DNA of 64,000 nt from an unicellular cyanobacterium SU3. Its GTDB lineage: Bacteria > Cyanobacteriota > Cyanobacteriia > Cyanobacteriales > Microcystaceae. This document shows, one piece after another, positions 9,650 to 17,989 of this stretch (its first letter is position 1; each line of letters opens with the position of its first letter). The notes under the pieces were generated by a model. It ran no database searches. It saw nothing but the letters and a program-made list of their open reading frames with translations, and was not told where the DNA came from. The stretch is from assembly GCA_002172675.1 (NCBI GenBank), contig NETF01000110.1, positions 101,758 through 165,757 on the forward strand, given 5' to 3'. The position numbers and the translations under genes are program-made.

Positions 9650-11158
9650 ATGGAAAAAACCTTACAAACCGTTCTTGAAAATACCCTTACTCAGCTTGAC
9701 GAAACATTAAAGAAGTATCAAGCCAAAATTCAACCGCGAGAAATTGGGATTCTAAAATCGATTGATCAAGGAGTCGCTAAAGTTATCGGTTTACCCAACG
9801 TTAAAGCCGATGAATTAGTGCGTTTTCCAGGGGATATTTTAGGGATTGCCTTTAACTTAGACGTAGATGAATTAGGGGTGATTTTATTAGGAAATAGCGA
9901 ACATTTAGAAGCCGGTCAAGAAGTCAAACGAACAGGAAAAATTGTACAAATTCCCGTCGGAGAAGCGTTACTCGGACGCATTGTTGACGGTTTAGGTCGT
10001 CCTCTCGATAATCAAGGAACCATCTCGACTCAAACTCAATTTCCCATCGAACGAAAAGCACCCCCCTTTATCCATCGTGCGCCGGTTACGGTTCCCCTCC
10101 AAACCGGGTTAAAAGTCGTTGATGCTTTAATACCTGTTGGACGAGGACAGCGAGAACTGATTATCGGCGATCGCCAAATTGGTAAAACGGCGATCGCAGT
10201 GGACACTATTTTAAATCAAAAGGACAAGGATGTTATTTGTATTTATTGCGCCATTGGTCAACGTACCTCTGCGGTTGCCAAGGTTATCGAACAATTACGC
10301 CAAGCAAAAGCCCTAGACTATTCTATCGTTGTCGTAGCCGATGGAGAAGATCCCCCCGGTTTGCAATATATTACCCCTTATGCAGCCACGTCTATCGGCG
10401 AGTATTTTATGGAAAAGGGACGGGATGTTTTAATTGTCTATGATGATTTAACCCGTCATGCTTGGGCTTATCGAGAACTTTCTCTCTTATTGCGCCGTCC
10501 TCCAGGAAGAGAAGCCTATCCTGGTGATATCTTTTACATTCACTCTCGATTACTCGAACGGTCTACCCATCTTCGAGAAGAATGGGGTGGGGGTTCTTTA
10601 ACTGCCTTACCTATTATTGAAACCCAAGCCCAAAGTATTTCTGCTTATATTCCCACTAATTTAATTTCTATTACAGACGGTCAAATTTATCTATCTCCAG
10701 ACCTTTATCAAAAAGGCATTTTACCCCCAGTATCCGTGGGAAAATCAGTGTCACGGGTAGGCGGAAAAACCCAATTACGGGCTTATGGAGAAGTAGCCGG
10801 AGATTTACGCTTATCCTATTCTCAATTTCAAGAAGTCGAAGTGTTTGCCCGTTTTGGTACCCAATTAGATGAAGATACCCGAAAAACGTTAGAAAGAGGC
10901 AGACGAGTGCGAGAAATTCTTAAACAGCCTCAATCTCAACCCCTTTCCGTTGCTGAACAAATTGCTGTTTTATTTGCTATCAATGAAGGAATTTTTGATG
11001 ATGTCTCCTTAGAACACATCAGAGAAGCAGAAAGGAAAATTTGTCAGATGGTAACAGAGAAACTTCCCGACATTTGTGACAAGATTCAATCGGGAGAATC
11101 TTTAAGTGAAGAAGATAAAGAAGCATTATTACATCAATTATCAGCACTATCAATCTAA
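9650..11158 (+). CDS. atpA: N-ATPase alpha subunit
   Basis: Regulatory nucleotide-binding subunit of F1, 502 residues. The N-terminal beta-barrel domain begins near residue 28. The P-loop GDRQIGKTA lies near residue 170, and the alpha signature [14 protein letters not shown] is here [15 protein letters not shown], followed by [21 protein letters not shown]. The family and order (after the long b subunit) fit an N-ATPase. It is separated from atpF by the 675-bp stretch holding parDE. No strong ribosome binding site is seen (AAATAAACAATG), unlike the front genes, so it may depend on transcription through parDE or on its own promoter. Confidence 0.93.
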   Translation: MEKTLQTVLENTLTQLDETLKKYQAKIQPREIGILKSIDQGVAKVIGLPNVKADELVRFPGDILGIAFNLDVDELGVILLGNSEHLEAGQEVKRTGKIVQIPVGEALLGRIVDGLGRPLDNQGTISTQTQFPIERKAPPFIHRAPVTVPLQTGLKVVDALIPVGRGQRELIIGDRQIGKTAIAVDTILNQKDKDVICIYCAIGQRTSAVAKVIEQLRQAKALDYSIVVVADGEDPPGLQYITPYAATSIGEYFMEKGRDVLIVYDDLTRHAWAYRELSLLLRRPPGREAYPGDIFYIHSRLLERSTHLREEWGGGSLTALPIIETQAQSISAYIPTNLISITDGQIYLSPDLYQKGILPPVSVGKSVSRVGGKTQLRAYGEVAGDLRLSYSQFQEVEVFARFGTQLDEDTRKTLERGRRVREILKQPQSQPLSVAEQIAVLFAINEGIFDDVSLEHIREAERKICQMVTEKLPDICDKIQSGESLSEEDKEALLHQLSALSI

Positions 11159-11537
11159 GTTTTTAATATGGTTGAGTTTCTCTTTTACTGATATCTTGCA
11201 CCAGTACATAAAAACTTAATAAGTATAGAGAAGTAATCAATGCGCGAATAAGTTAGCATCAAAATAAAATACTAAGTACCTGGACAAAAATAAACATTAC
11301 TCTGAAGTGAGCGGGGGAGCGGGGAGCAGGGAGATTTTATCGACAGCAATAATAGTATAGCAATTCCCATGCTGGTGAGGTACAGTATCTTTTAAACTAG
11401 CTAGTTTAAGCGAAGCTGCAAGGTGTGAGTTTTACCTAATATCTCATCATTCGTCTCTTTCCTTAGAGGGAAGAAGAGCTTCTTTGTGCCTGTTACTCTG
11501 ACTATAGGTTATTTCTAAAATTTTGGAGCGAATGATT
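11159..11537. repeat. 379-bp gap after atpA with GGGAGC repeats
   Basis: No gene seen. At 11309-11334 a purine-rich array of GGGGAGC/GGGAGCA units resembles arrays elsewhere in the window. The 3' end has GGAG at 11525-11528, the likely ribosome binding site of the next gene. The expected atpG is not here. Confidence 0.55.
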
Positions 11538-11945
11538 ATGTATCGGATTTTTCGTTTACTTTTTTCTCATTTAAACGCTAATAGAACCAAAAGCAATTCC
11601 CCGTTTCTTGTTTTTTTCACCAATAATGTATTACAACGTTGGTTAAAAGTTGGGATAGTCACTGTTTTTTTACTGTGTAGCCTTGCTATTTATACCATTC
11701 AAGTTGCTCATGCAGGTGACTCTAACAATTCTGAATCTTATCAAAATAGCACTGTTAATCAAAACCGTAATTCTGTCGGTACTGAAAATTTAACTGGTGG
11801 CGTTGAATCAGCCGTTTTAAAAGATGGCAAAAATTCACCGCAACCCAAAAAAAGCAGTAAAAGTAAGATGAAAAAGCTTCGGGATGAATTGCCTGGAACT
11901 TCATCAAATACTGCACCTATGGACACAAAAAATGAGACAAAATAA
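11538..11945 (+). CDS. membrane-anchored or secreted hypothetical protein
   Basis: Not recognised. About 135 residues: a basic N-terminus, one hydrophobic segment (about residues 40-60, VGIVTVFLLCSLAIYTI) ending QVAHAG, which may be a signal-peptide cleavage site or a membrane anchor. A low-complexity Asn/Ser/Lys-rich tail follows, with a basic patch (PQPKKSSKSKMKKLRDE). ATG 11538 is 9 bases from GGAG, while ATG 11532 is only 3 bases from it. It lies between atpA and the inverted atpG, where no gene is expected in this operon family. Nothing links it to ATPase function except position. Confidence 0.55.
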   Translation: MYRIFRLLFSHLNANRTKSNSPFLVFFTNNVLQRWLKVGIVTVFLLCSLAIYTIQVAHAGDSNNSESYQNSTVNQNRNSVGTENLTGGVESAVLKDGKNSPQPKKSSKSKMKKLRDELPGTSSNTAPMDTKNETK

Positions 11946-11962
11946 AGTTTGAATGTCATCTG

Positions 11963-12046
11963 AGTTTGAGATTAGCAGAAAATTTTGATTGAAACTTGTG
12001 GGAAGTCTGTCCTAACACAAAAAAGTATCAATTGCTATCTCAAACT
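11963..12046. terminator. inverted repeat between convergent genes
   Basis: AGTTTGAGAT at 11963-11972 pairs perfectly with ATCTCAAACT at 12037-12046, and the pairing extends by AGCA/TGCT after a one-base bulge. The loop is long (about 64 bases or less) and no T-run follows. It sits between the convergent ends of the hypothetical gene and atpG and reaches the atpG stop codon. It may help terminate or stabilise mRNA 3' ends. Weak as an intrinsic terminator. Confidence 0.4.
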
Positions 12047-12945
12047 TAAGTCAAAGCTTCAAAACCAGCGACTACATCTAATAATTCTGAAGTAATGGCA
12101 CTTTGACGTTGACGACGATATTGAGCATTAAGTTCATCGAGATGTTCTTCAATATTTTTCTGGGCCGACTGCATAGCAGCAAGACGACTGGCATTTTCAC
12201 TGACCAACGAAGCAGCAACCGCACGATAGAGAGATACAAAGAGATATTGACTAATGAGTTCTTTAAAAAGGTCTTGCCAGTTCATGGTAAAGGTGGGAAG
12301 GGTATTAGTAGGCCAGTCTTTCCGTTCTAAAGAGCGTAACCAATCTCTATCAAGGGGCAATAATTGTTGATAAGAGGAACGATAAGAAGATCCTGAAGTT
12401 GGTTTATTATAAAATAGTAAAATTTTGCTAATTTTATGTTTTTCTTGCCAATTATCCAGCATTAACAATATATCTTGTACCGTTTCCCCAATTCCTTCTA
12501 CAGAAGTGGGTAACATAAACTGATTAGCTAGTTGATAAGAAGTGGTTTTAAAATAAGGAAGTAAGCGAGATCCAACCGTTGCCACAAAAAGATTTTCGGG
12601 CTTAGATGAAGACTGAAGCTTATCTTTAGTGTATTTCGCCATATTTTCATTAAACTGACCGCATAAGCCTTGATCAGACCCTAAAATAATCGCTCCTGTT
12701 TTGGGATTTACAAGATTATTGTTTTCTTTGATGGTTAAAACAAGAGATTTTCCTGCAAAATAACGCTCTTTTGCCAGAATCTGAAAACCCATCTCTACCG
12801 TGTGATTATATTCTCCTAAAGATTCCACTGCTTGCTCATACTGTCGAATACTAACAGCAGCAAGGGCTTTCATTGTTTTCACCACCGAGTATAAATCTTG
12901 AACACTATCAAGGGTTGCTTTAAGAGATTCAGGGGTTTGAGACAT
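12046..12945 (-). CDS. atpG: N-ATPase gamma subunit, inverted relative to the operon
   Basis: Central rotor shaft, 299 residues. The N-terminal helix (LKATLDSVQDLYSVVKTMKALAAVSIRQY) and C-terminal helix (YRAVAASLVSENASRLAAMQSAQKNIEEHL) form the coiled coil. SDQGLCGQFN is the gamma signature (here GSDQGLCGQFNEN). It is divergent in the way of N-ATPase gammas and shows no sign of the extra regulatory segment of the cyanobacterial housekeeping gamma. In most N-ATPase operons atpG directly follows atpA on the same strand. Here it is on the opposite strand with its 3' end facing atpA and 887 bases between them, so it must have its own promoter. Confidence 0.9.
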   Translation of the reverse strand: MSQTPESLKATLDSVQDLYSVVKTMKALAAVSIRQYEQAVESLGEYNHTVEMGFQILAKERYFAGKSLVLTIKENNNLVNPKTGAIILGSDQGLCGQFNENMAKYTKDKLQSSSKPENLFVATVGSRLLPYFKTTSYQLANQFMLPTSVEGIGETVQDILLMLDNWQEKHKISKILLFYNKPTSGSSYRSSYQQLLPLDRDWLRSLERKDWPTNTLPTFTMNWQDLFKELISQYLFVSLYRAVAASLVSENASRLAAMQSAQKNIEEHLDELNAQYRRQRQSAITSELLDVVAGFEALT

Positions 12946-13262
12946 GGTTTTAAGTTAACGCAGTAAGTAAGTAGGTTAGGTAGAAAAACAAAACCCGACT
13001 CATAACTAAACATCTTCATTGTATTTGGACGTTGCCCCACAGTGATATTAATTTTTCGACTTGTTGGCGTTTAATTAAAACTTGGTTTAGCTGTTGACGC
13101 GATCGCAAACATCAAGGAAAAGTCTCAACTTCAAGACAACGCAAAATCCTGATGTGCGGTACGGTGTTTATTATTTCTGTTGGGATAGAATCATTCTTGA
13201 TCTTGTCGGGTAGAATTCTCGTATATTCTACCCTTTATGATCTTAATTCCTAAATTTGTTAA
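12946..13262. other. 317-bp intergenic region with interspersed repeat and possible gene remnant
   Basis: At 12968-13021 there is a diverged copy of an approximately 50-bp element also present at 15006-15061. On the minus strand, 13016-13112 reads as 30 open residues (LRSRQQLNQVLIKRQQVEKL then ISLWGNVQIQ and stop) after an in-frame TGA. The composition looks like the end of a real protein, so it may be a gene remnant; its origin is not identified. The region must also hold the atpG promoter. Confidence 0.35.
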
Positions 13263-14081
13263 TTACCCATTTCGGCTTTCGATTTTTTTCTTCTTTCGAT
13301 TTTTAACGCTTTGATTAATTCCTAACGCCATTGTTGTTATTAATAATCCTAAAGATTGCGGTTCAGGAACGGATTGTGAAGTAAAGGTTGCAGCATAAGA
13401 AATCGTCGGATTTTCAGAGTCAGGATCAGTATAACTTGCTTCAATCACTTGTAATCCTGATGCACCAATCGGAATTAAGGCAATTCCTTCCTCGTTAATA
13501 CTAATTGTTTGTCCTAAATATTCTACTAATGGATTATCAATTAACATTCCTTGGAATAATACTTGAATGGGCAGATTATCTCCTTCTTGTAACTCAAATG
13601 GATTTTCTAAAGCTATGATTTCTAGAGGTAAGCCAAAGGGTTGTGATAAGGGATCATTCCACTGATATATTCCCTTAGCATATTTAACAAATTGAGAAAC
13701 GTTTTCGTAGTTAATCGCTTCTGCTTCTTCTTGAGTGATATTATCAAAAGTGTCATCGGGATTTTGTCGCCAAAAACCATTATCATAAAAAGCAGTTAAA
13801 GCTGCGACCGAAGTATTTGTATTAATAAATAAACGCTCATTCTCAAACGTGGTTGTGCTAGGAATGAGCATTTTATTTTCATCATAGGCTTTGGCTTCTT
13901 GGAACTTATCTAAAATAAGAGGCTCAGGTTCATTAAGTTCAGGATGACCAAAAATAATTTCGTGTTGATTATTGTTGAGTGACTCAAACCAAATCACATG
14001 AGCAAAAACAGGTTGACTGATTAATAATGGTGATAAAGCAATTGCCCAAAATAGTTTTTTCGTAAACGAATGCATAACCAA
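13263..14081 (-). CDS. DUF4198-like protein with PEP-CTERM anchor
   Basis: Exported protein of 272 residues. The signal peptide (about 1-27) ends PVFA, and the mature chain begins HVIWFES, the His-first start seen in DUF4198 proteins, some of which bind metals such as nickel or cobalt. The end carries a PEP-CTERM sorting signal: SVPEPQSLGLLI, a hydrophobic helix, then KNRKKKK. It would be processed by an exosortase and surface-displayed. No exosortase gene is in the window. A second ATG (14075) is in frame close to the first. The metal-binding role is inference from the family. Confidence 0.75.
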   Translation of the reverse strand: MVMHSFTKKLFWAIALSPLLISQPVFAHVIWFESLNNNQHEIIFGHPELNEPEPLILDKFQEAKAYDENKMLIPSTTTFENERLFINTNTSVAALTAFYDNGFWRQNPDDTFDNITQEEAEAINYENVSQFVKYAKGIYQWNDPLSQPFGLPLEIIALENPFELQEGDNLPIQVLFQGMLIDNPLVEYLGQTISINEEGIALIPIGASGLQVIEASYTDPDSENPTISYAATFTSQSVPEPQSLGLLITTMALGINQSVKNRKKKKIESRNG

Positions 14082-14426
14082 TACCCAACCAAAACATCAC
14101 CATGAATCTTATAAAAACTTTGAATCATTTTACAATCCTATAGGGGGGTATTTCTATAACTTCTTAAGTATTCTGTTACATTTTAAATCAGAGATTAACG
14201 CTTAATTTGATAGTAAAAAAATTACTTTTTTTTAGTAGTTAAGTTGGGCAGAGGCTTGTCCTGAGCGATAGTCGAAGGAAACGAAACCCAACTTACTAAA
14301 TCGGCGCACCGCGGACTCGAAGAGGGACGAAGTAAGGGCGGATCTCTTCAAAATCATACTACTTTAACTCACGCTATTAATTTAGCATAAGTTTTTTTTG
14401 TTTGATTTCTGATTAGTTTAATTAAA
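14082..14426. repeat. 345-bp gap with interspersed repeat fragments
   Basis: No gene seen. At about 14238-14299 there is a diverged, expanded relative of the 15006-15061 element (GTTGGGC ... ACGAAACCCAAC arms). At 14311-14333 lies a 23-bp sequence that recurs exactly at 28303-28325. These look like miniature interspersed repeats. Confidence 0.5.
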
Positions 14427-14867
14427 CTATTGTTGTGAAGTAATTGGGCGATCGCCGTCGATCTCTAACGTCTCTAAGACCTCATATTTATTGGCCATAA
14501 TTGGACGAGTTCCGTCTTCTTCAAAAGTATCAACAACTTTTTTGCCGCTATTATTTACGGGGCGTTCACCATCTATTTTTAACGTCTTGTCTGTTGCTAC
14601 ATTATCAGAGTCTGCATGAGCATTATTGTCTATATTTAGAACTTCACTGACTTCTGAATCGTTATTAATTGTTGTCGAAGCAGTTTTAGATTCACGATTA
14701 TTAGAATCATCTTTTTCAGTAGTTTGATTCCGTGTTACATAATCAAAACCTTTAGCGATTGGACGAATCCCATCCTCTTCAAAAGTCTCCACTATTTCTA
14801 CTTCTCCACTTTCAATTGGACGGGTTCCGGCTGCTTCAAAAGTTTTGTTTTCTTGAGCTTTAACCAT
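14427..14867 (-). CDS. acidic protein with 19-residue GxRPI repeats
   Basis: No known domain recognised. The 146-residue protein has no signal peptide and no membrane helix and is rich in Glu, Asp, Asn and Thr. A motif T-[FL]-[EK]-x-x-G-x-R-P-[IV] starts at residues 9, 28, 95, 114 and 133, and a degenerate copy without RP aligns at 76. Neighbouring copies are exactly 19 residues apart. Residues 38-75 form a low-complexity Ser/Thr/Asn linker between the two blocks. Regular short repeats in a charged, mostly disordered chain suggest a binding scaffold; this is inference. It stands alone between repeat-bearing gaps. Confidence 0.7.
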   Translation of the reverse strand: MVKAQENKTFEAAGTRPIESGEVEIVETFEEDGIRPIAKGFDYVTRNQTTEKDDSNNRESKTASTTINNDSEVSEVLNIDNNAHADSDNVATDKTLKIDGERPVNNSGKKVVDTFEEDGTRPIMANKYEVLETLEIDGDRPITSQQ

Positions 14868-15005
14868 GTTAATATATTTAAACTTACTATTTTATTTAGC
14901 AAGTATCATATCACAACACGACAATAATTACATCTAACTAAGGTGTTATATTTTTAAGGTGTCTATACTAAATTACTAATTAATACCAAAGCGAAAAATT
15001 AAGGA

Positions 15006-15061
15006 TGAGTAGGTAGGTTGGGTAGAGGGACGAAACCCAACTCATAGCATCTTTATTATTG
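15006..15061. repeat. interspersed hairpin repeat element
   Basis: About 50 bp with arms GTTGGGT and ACCCAAC around an 11-base loop. A diverged copy with the same order of blocks is at 12968-13021, and a longer variant is at about 14238-14299. It lies downstream of the tRNA and in a gene-free gap, so it may serve as a hairpin at mRNA ends. Confidence 0.5.
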
Positions 15062-15081
15062 TTTATTAATACATTCAAAAA

Positions 15082-15154
15082 TCCAGGGTGCAGGAGTTGA
15101 ACCTGCCTAGCACGAATTATGAGTTCGTTGCCTAAACCGCTCGGCCAACCCTGG
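15082..15154 (-). tRNA. tRNA with CAU anticodon (probably tRNA-Ile2)
   Basis: Cloverleaf on the minus strand. The acceptor is CCAGGGT / ACCCTGG with discriminator A, the D arm GCC..GGC, the anticodon stem ACGAA / TTCGT with loop CTCATAA, and the T arm GCAGG TTCAACT CCTGC. All stems pair fully. The anticodon is CAU. The D-arm and anticodon-arm sequence resembles plastid trnI-CAU more than elongator or initiator Met, so it is more likely the AUA-reading tRNA modified with lysidine by TilS. Elongator Met is the alternative. CCA is not encoded. Confidence 0.88.
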
Positions 15155-15205
15155 AAACAAGGCTAAATAATTTTAGCCCTTATCAATTATAACGTTTCAA
15201 GAACC

Positions 15206-16993
15206 CTATTGGTTAACAAATTTGCTCATAACTTCAGCATTATCGCTCCAAACCGCAACAATATTAATGGTTCCATTCAAGAAATTTTGACGACAAGCGC
15301 GACGCTGAATTTTACCACTGGCGGTTTTTAACACGGTTCCAGATTTAGCTAAAACAATAGCATAAGTTTGTATTTCGTGTTCTTCGGCAATTTCTTGACG
15401 AATATCTCCGAGTAATTGCTCAAAGTCTAACTCTCCGCTTCGTCTTTCTAACTCCTGTACAATCACTAATTGTTCTTCTCCATCCACTTCAACAGAAAAA
15501 GCCGCCCCATAGTCAGACCGAAAAACAGGGTTAAGATGTTGGACACTCCACTCAATATCCTGGGGATAATGATTGGTTCCTCGGATAATAATCAAATCTT
15601 TCATCCGTCCCGTAATATAGAGTTCTCCGTCTTTTAAAAAGCCTAAATCCCCTGTTCTTAAAAACGGGCCTTCTTGAGTATCTTTAATATAGGCTTGAAA
15701 CGTTTCTTCGGTTGCATCTTTTCGTTGCCAGTAACCCTGGGCTACACTAGGGTCAGATACCCAAATTTCTCCCACTTCATCTTCAGCGCAACGGGTTAAG
15801 GTATCGGGGTTAACGATCGCTACTTTGGTTTCACAGACCAACTGGCCACAACTGGCCATAATACGGGTTCCTTTTTCCTGTTGAGGATCAGCTTCAACAA
15901 TTTTATCTTGTTCTAAGGCCGACGCATCTAAACAGGCAAAGACGGGGTGGGTTCCTTTGGGTTTACTCGATACCAGTAACGTATATTCTGCTAACCCATA
16001 AGCCGGAGCGAAGGTTTCCCAGCTAAACCCACAAGGGGCAAAGGTTTCGACAAAGTTCATCATCACTTTGGGGTTAATGGGTTCGGCTGCATTTCCGGCT
16101 GCTTGCCAACTACTTAGATCCAATTGTGTCATATCTTTGCTTCTTAAACGACGCAAACATAAGTCATAGGCAAAGTTGGGTCCTTGAGAATGGGTAACTT
16201 TATACTTGGTGATGTTCTTTAACCATTGAATGGGACGTTTAATAAAGGAAAAAGGAGACATTAAATAACAAGGGGTTCCGTTGTACAAAGGAACGGTTAT
16301 CCCTTCGACTAAGCCATAATCATGAAAATAGGGCATCCAAGTATGGGTAATACTGTTTTCATCGTAGCCACAGGCACGTTGTAAATAACTGGCATGGTGC
16401 ATTAAATTAAAGTGAGATAACATCACCCCTTTGGGAGTTGAAGTGGAGCCAGAGGTATATTGTAAGTAAGCTAATTCATCTTTATCAACCTGGGGATCTT
16501 CCCAACTTTCAGCCAAGGATAAATCGACTGTAGCGGTGTCGATCCACTTCATTTGCTCAAATTCAGGAAATTCTTCTTTAACGTCTTCTATCAGGGATAA
16601 AATAGCCTCTGTGGTGAGGGCAAAGGTAGCATTTGCGTCTTGTACAATAGACCGCAGACGGGGTAAAGTCCGTTTTAATCTTCCTGACTCAGGCGGAGGG
16701 ACGGGAATGGCAATGACACCCGCATATAAACAGCCACAAAAGGCTGCGATCACTTCTAACCCTTGAGGATATAAAAGTAATGCTCGTTCTCCTTTCGCTT
16801 GATATTTTTGTAGTAACGCGGCGATCGCTTTAGCCTGTCGATCTAATTCTGCGTAGGTTAAGGGTGGGGTTTCTTTTTTTCCGTCTATTAAGAAAGTATA
16901 GGCGTGATTGTCGGGAGTTTCATCAGCCCTTAGACGCAATAATTCTATTAAGGTGGTGGGAGTGGTTAAAGATTTTTCTAAGCTTTGAGTCAT
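15206..16993 (-). CDS. fatty acyl-AMP ligase (FAAL)
   Basis: Activates a fatty acid with ATP to acyl-AMP for loading onto an acyl carrier protein. 595 residues, the usual length of a free-standing FAAL. An N-terminal AMP-binding domain carries YTSGSTSTPKGVMLSH (about residue 178), followed by the WMPYFHDYGLVEG region typical of FAALs. The GYGLAEYT-like motif appears as APAYGLAEYTLL. The C-terminal domain starts near FLRTGDLGFL and has GRMKDLIIIRG, with Lys at SGKIQRRACR near the end. No ACP, ketosynthase or other PKS/NRPS domain is fused or adjacent, so the acceptor must be elsewhere. A tRNA lies just downstream. Confidence 0.88.
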   Translation of the reverse strand: MTQSLEKSLTTPTTLIELLRLRADETPDNHAYTFLIDGKKETPPLTYAELDRQAKAIAALLQKYQAKGERALLLYPQGLEVIAAFCGCLYAGVIAIPVPPPESGRLKRTLPRLRSIVQDANATFALTTEAILSLIEDVKEEFPEFEQMKWIDTATVDLSLAESWEDPQVDKDELAYLQYTSGSTSTPKGVMLSHFNLMHHASYLQRACGYDENSITHTWMPYFHDYGLVEGITVPLYNGTPCYLMSPFSFIKRPIQWLKNITKYKVTHSQGPNFAYDLCLRRLRSKDMTQLDLSSWQAAGNAAEPINPKVMMNFVETFAPCGFSWETFAPAYGLAEYTLLVSSKPKGTHPVFACLDASALEQDKIVEADPQQEKGTRIMASCGQLVCETKVAIVNPDTLTRCAEDEVGEIWVSDPSVAQGYWQRKDATEETFQAYIKDTQEGPFLRTGDLGFLKDGELYITGRMKDLIIIRGTNHYPQDIEWSVQHLNPVFRSDYGAAFSVEVDGEEQLVIVQELERRSGELDFEQLLGDIRQEIAEEHEIQTYAIVLAKSGTVLKTASGKIQRRACRQNFLNGTINIVAVWSDNAEVMSKFVNQ

Positions 16994-17009
16994 GGTTATC
17001 TTTGAAGAA

Positions 17010-17033
17010 GGAGTCAGGAGTTCAGGAGTCAGA
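17010..17033. repeat. GGAGTCA short tandem repeat
   Basis: Repeats of GGAGTCA / TCAGGAG in the gap upstream of the acyl-AMP ligase. A similar array is at 63837-63853. Part of the purine-rich short repeats scattered through the window. Confidence 0.5.
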
Positions 17034-17205
17034 ATAATAGTTAATCATCGACTCCTTACCCTAAAAAGACGACAAAACGCCCAAGGGTAGAAGGATACAG
17101 AATAGCGGGTTTTAATAGATCAAGAAACTGTATCAATTCTAAAGGAAATCTTTACATTGGCAAGTTCCAAGTTACCATTTACTGTTTTCTATTCCTTCTT
17201 CCTTT

Positions 17206-17757
17206 TTAAAACGGAAGACGAGGTACTTTACTAACAAACCCTTCAATATTTTGATAAATTTCTGCTAAGCGATCGCCGTCTACATGAATTTCTTCAGTAG
17301 GATAGTTTTCAAATATTTCAATTAGTCTTATATTTTTATCAGATAACGCAGAGGTAACTAAAGCACCTCTCAACGATTCTCGATTAGCTTTTTTTGATGG
17401 GGTATGAATCACTTCTCCAATAGGATCGAGTACAATTCCTCCTGCAAAACTATTAAGAGCTTTCGATAAAAAAACAGGATCAACATCGACATTATTATTT
17501 AATAATGCCCTTAATTCTTCTGGTTTTTTATTAGCTAACTTTAAATAGGATCTTAAGGATCTAGAGGCTTCTCCTGTCTCTGCTAATGTGCTTAATTCTT
17601 CAACGGATACCGATTCCCTTAAAATACTATATTTCAAGATAACGGTTTCAGCAGCTTGAACTGGTACTTTAGCCGAAAATATTCCTAAGATAGTCACTAA
17701 GAGACTCAACATAATATGATGTTTCTTAGGTAGCTTTTTCTTTTGTGTTGTAGTCAT
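17206..17757 (-). CDS. secreted free-standing DUF1400-type protein
   Basis: 183 residues from ATG 17757, the codon favoured by TAGGAAATAAATTAATG upstream; a longer frame to 17829 lacks support. The signal peptide is about residues 10-36, ending VQAAE. The mature part (ETVILKYSILRESVSVEELS ... LNNNVDVDPVFLSKALNSFAGG) resembles DUF1400, which in cyanobacteria usually precedes an alpha/beta-hydrolase domain. Here the protein ends at residue 183 with no hydrolase. It may be a lone domain or the remainder of a shortened gene. The family's role is unknown; a periplasmic location is likely. Confidence 0.7.
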   Translation of the reverse strand: MTTTQKKKLPKKHHIMLSLLVTILGIFSAKVPVQAAETVILKYSILRESVSVEELSTLAETGEASRSLRSYLKLANKKPEELRALLNNNVDVDPVFLSKALNSFAGGIVLDPIGEVIHTPSKKANRESLRGALVTSALSDKNIRLIEIFENYPTEEIHVDGDRLAEIYQNIEGFVSKVPRLPF

Positions 17758-17989
17758 TAATTTATTTCCTATTAATATTTTTATGTTTATTATTGTAACT
17801 AAGATAAAGTGATTTGCCCTAAATTTCAAGACAGTAACTTAAGGTGTCACAGACAAGATTCTTTGAGATACAGCGTTCCCTGTTGCACTTCGACTAAGGG
17901 TTCGACGGAGCTTACGCCTAAGTCTCAGTGTAAACCTTTTACCTTTAATATAATAGATAGAGTGGCTTGGAAAATAAGGAAGGTATTAT

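Noticed and set aside
11759..11959. 66-residue minus-strand frame opposite the hypothetical gene after atpA
   Set aside because: Antisense of a low-complexity Lys/Ser tail; gives Phe/Leu runs and no start signal.
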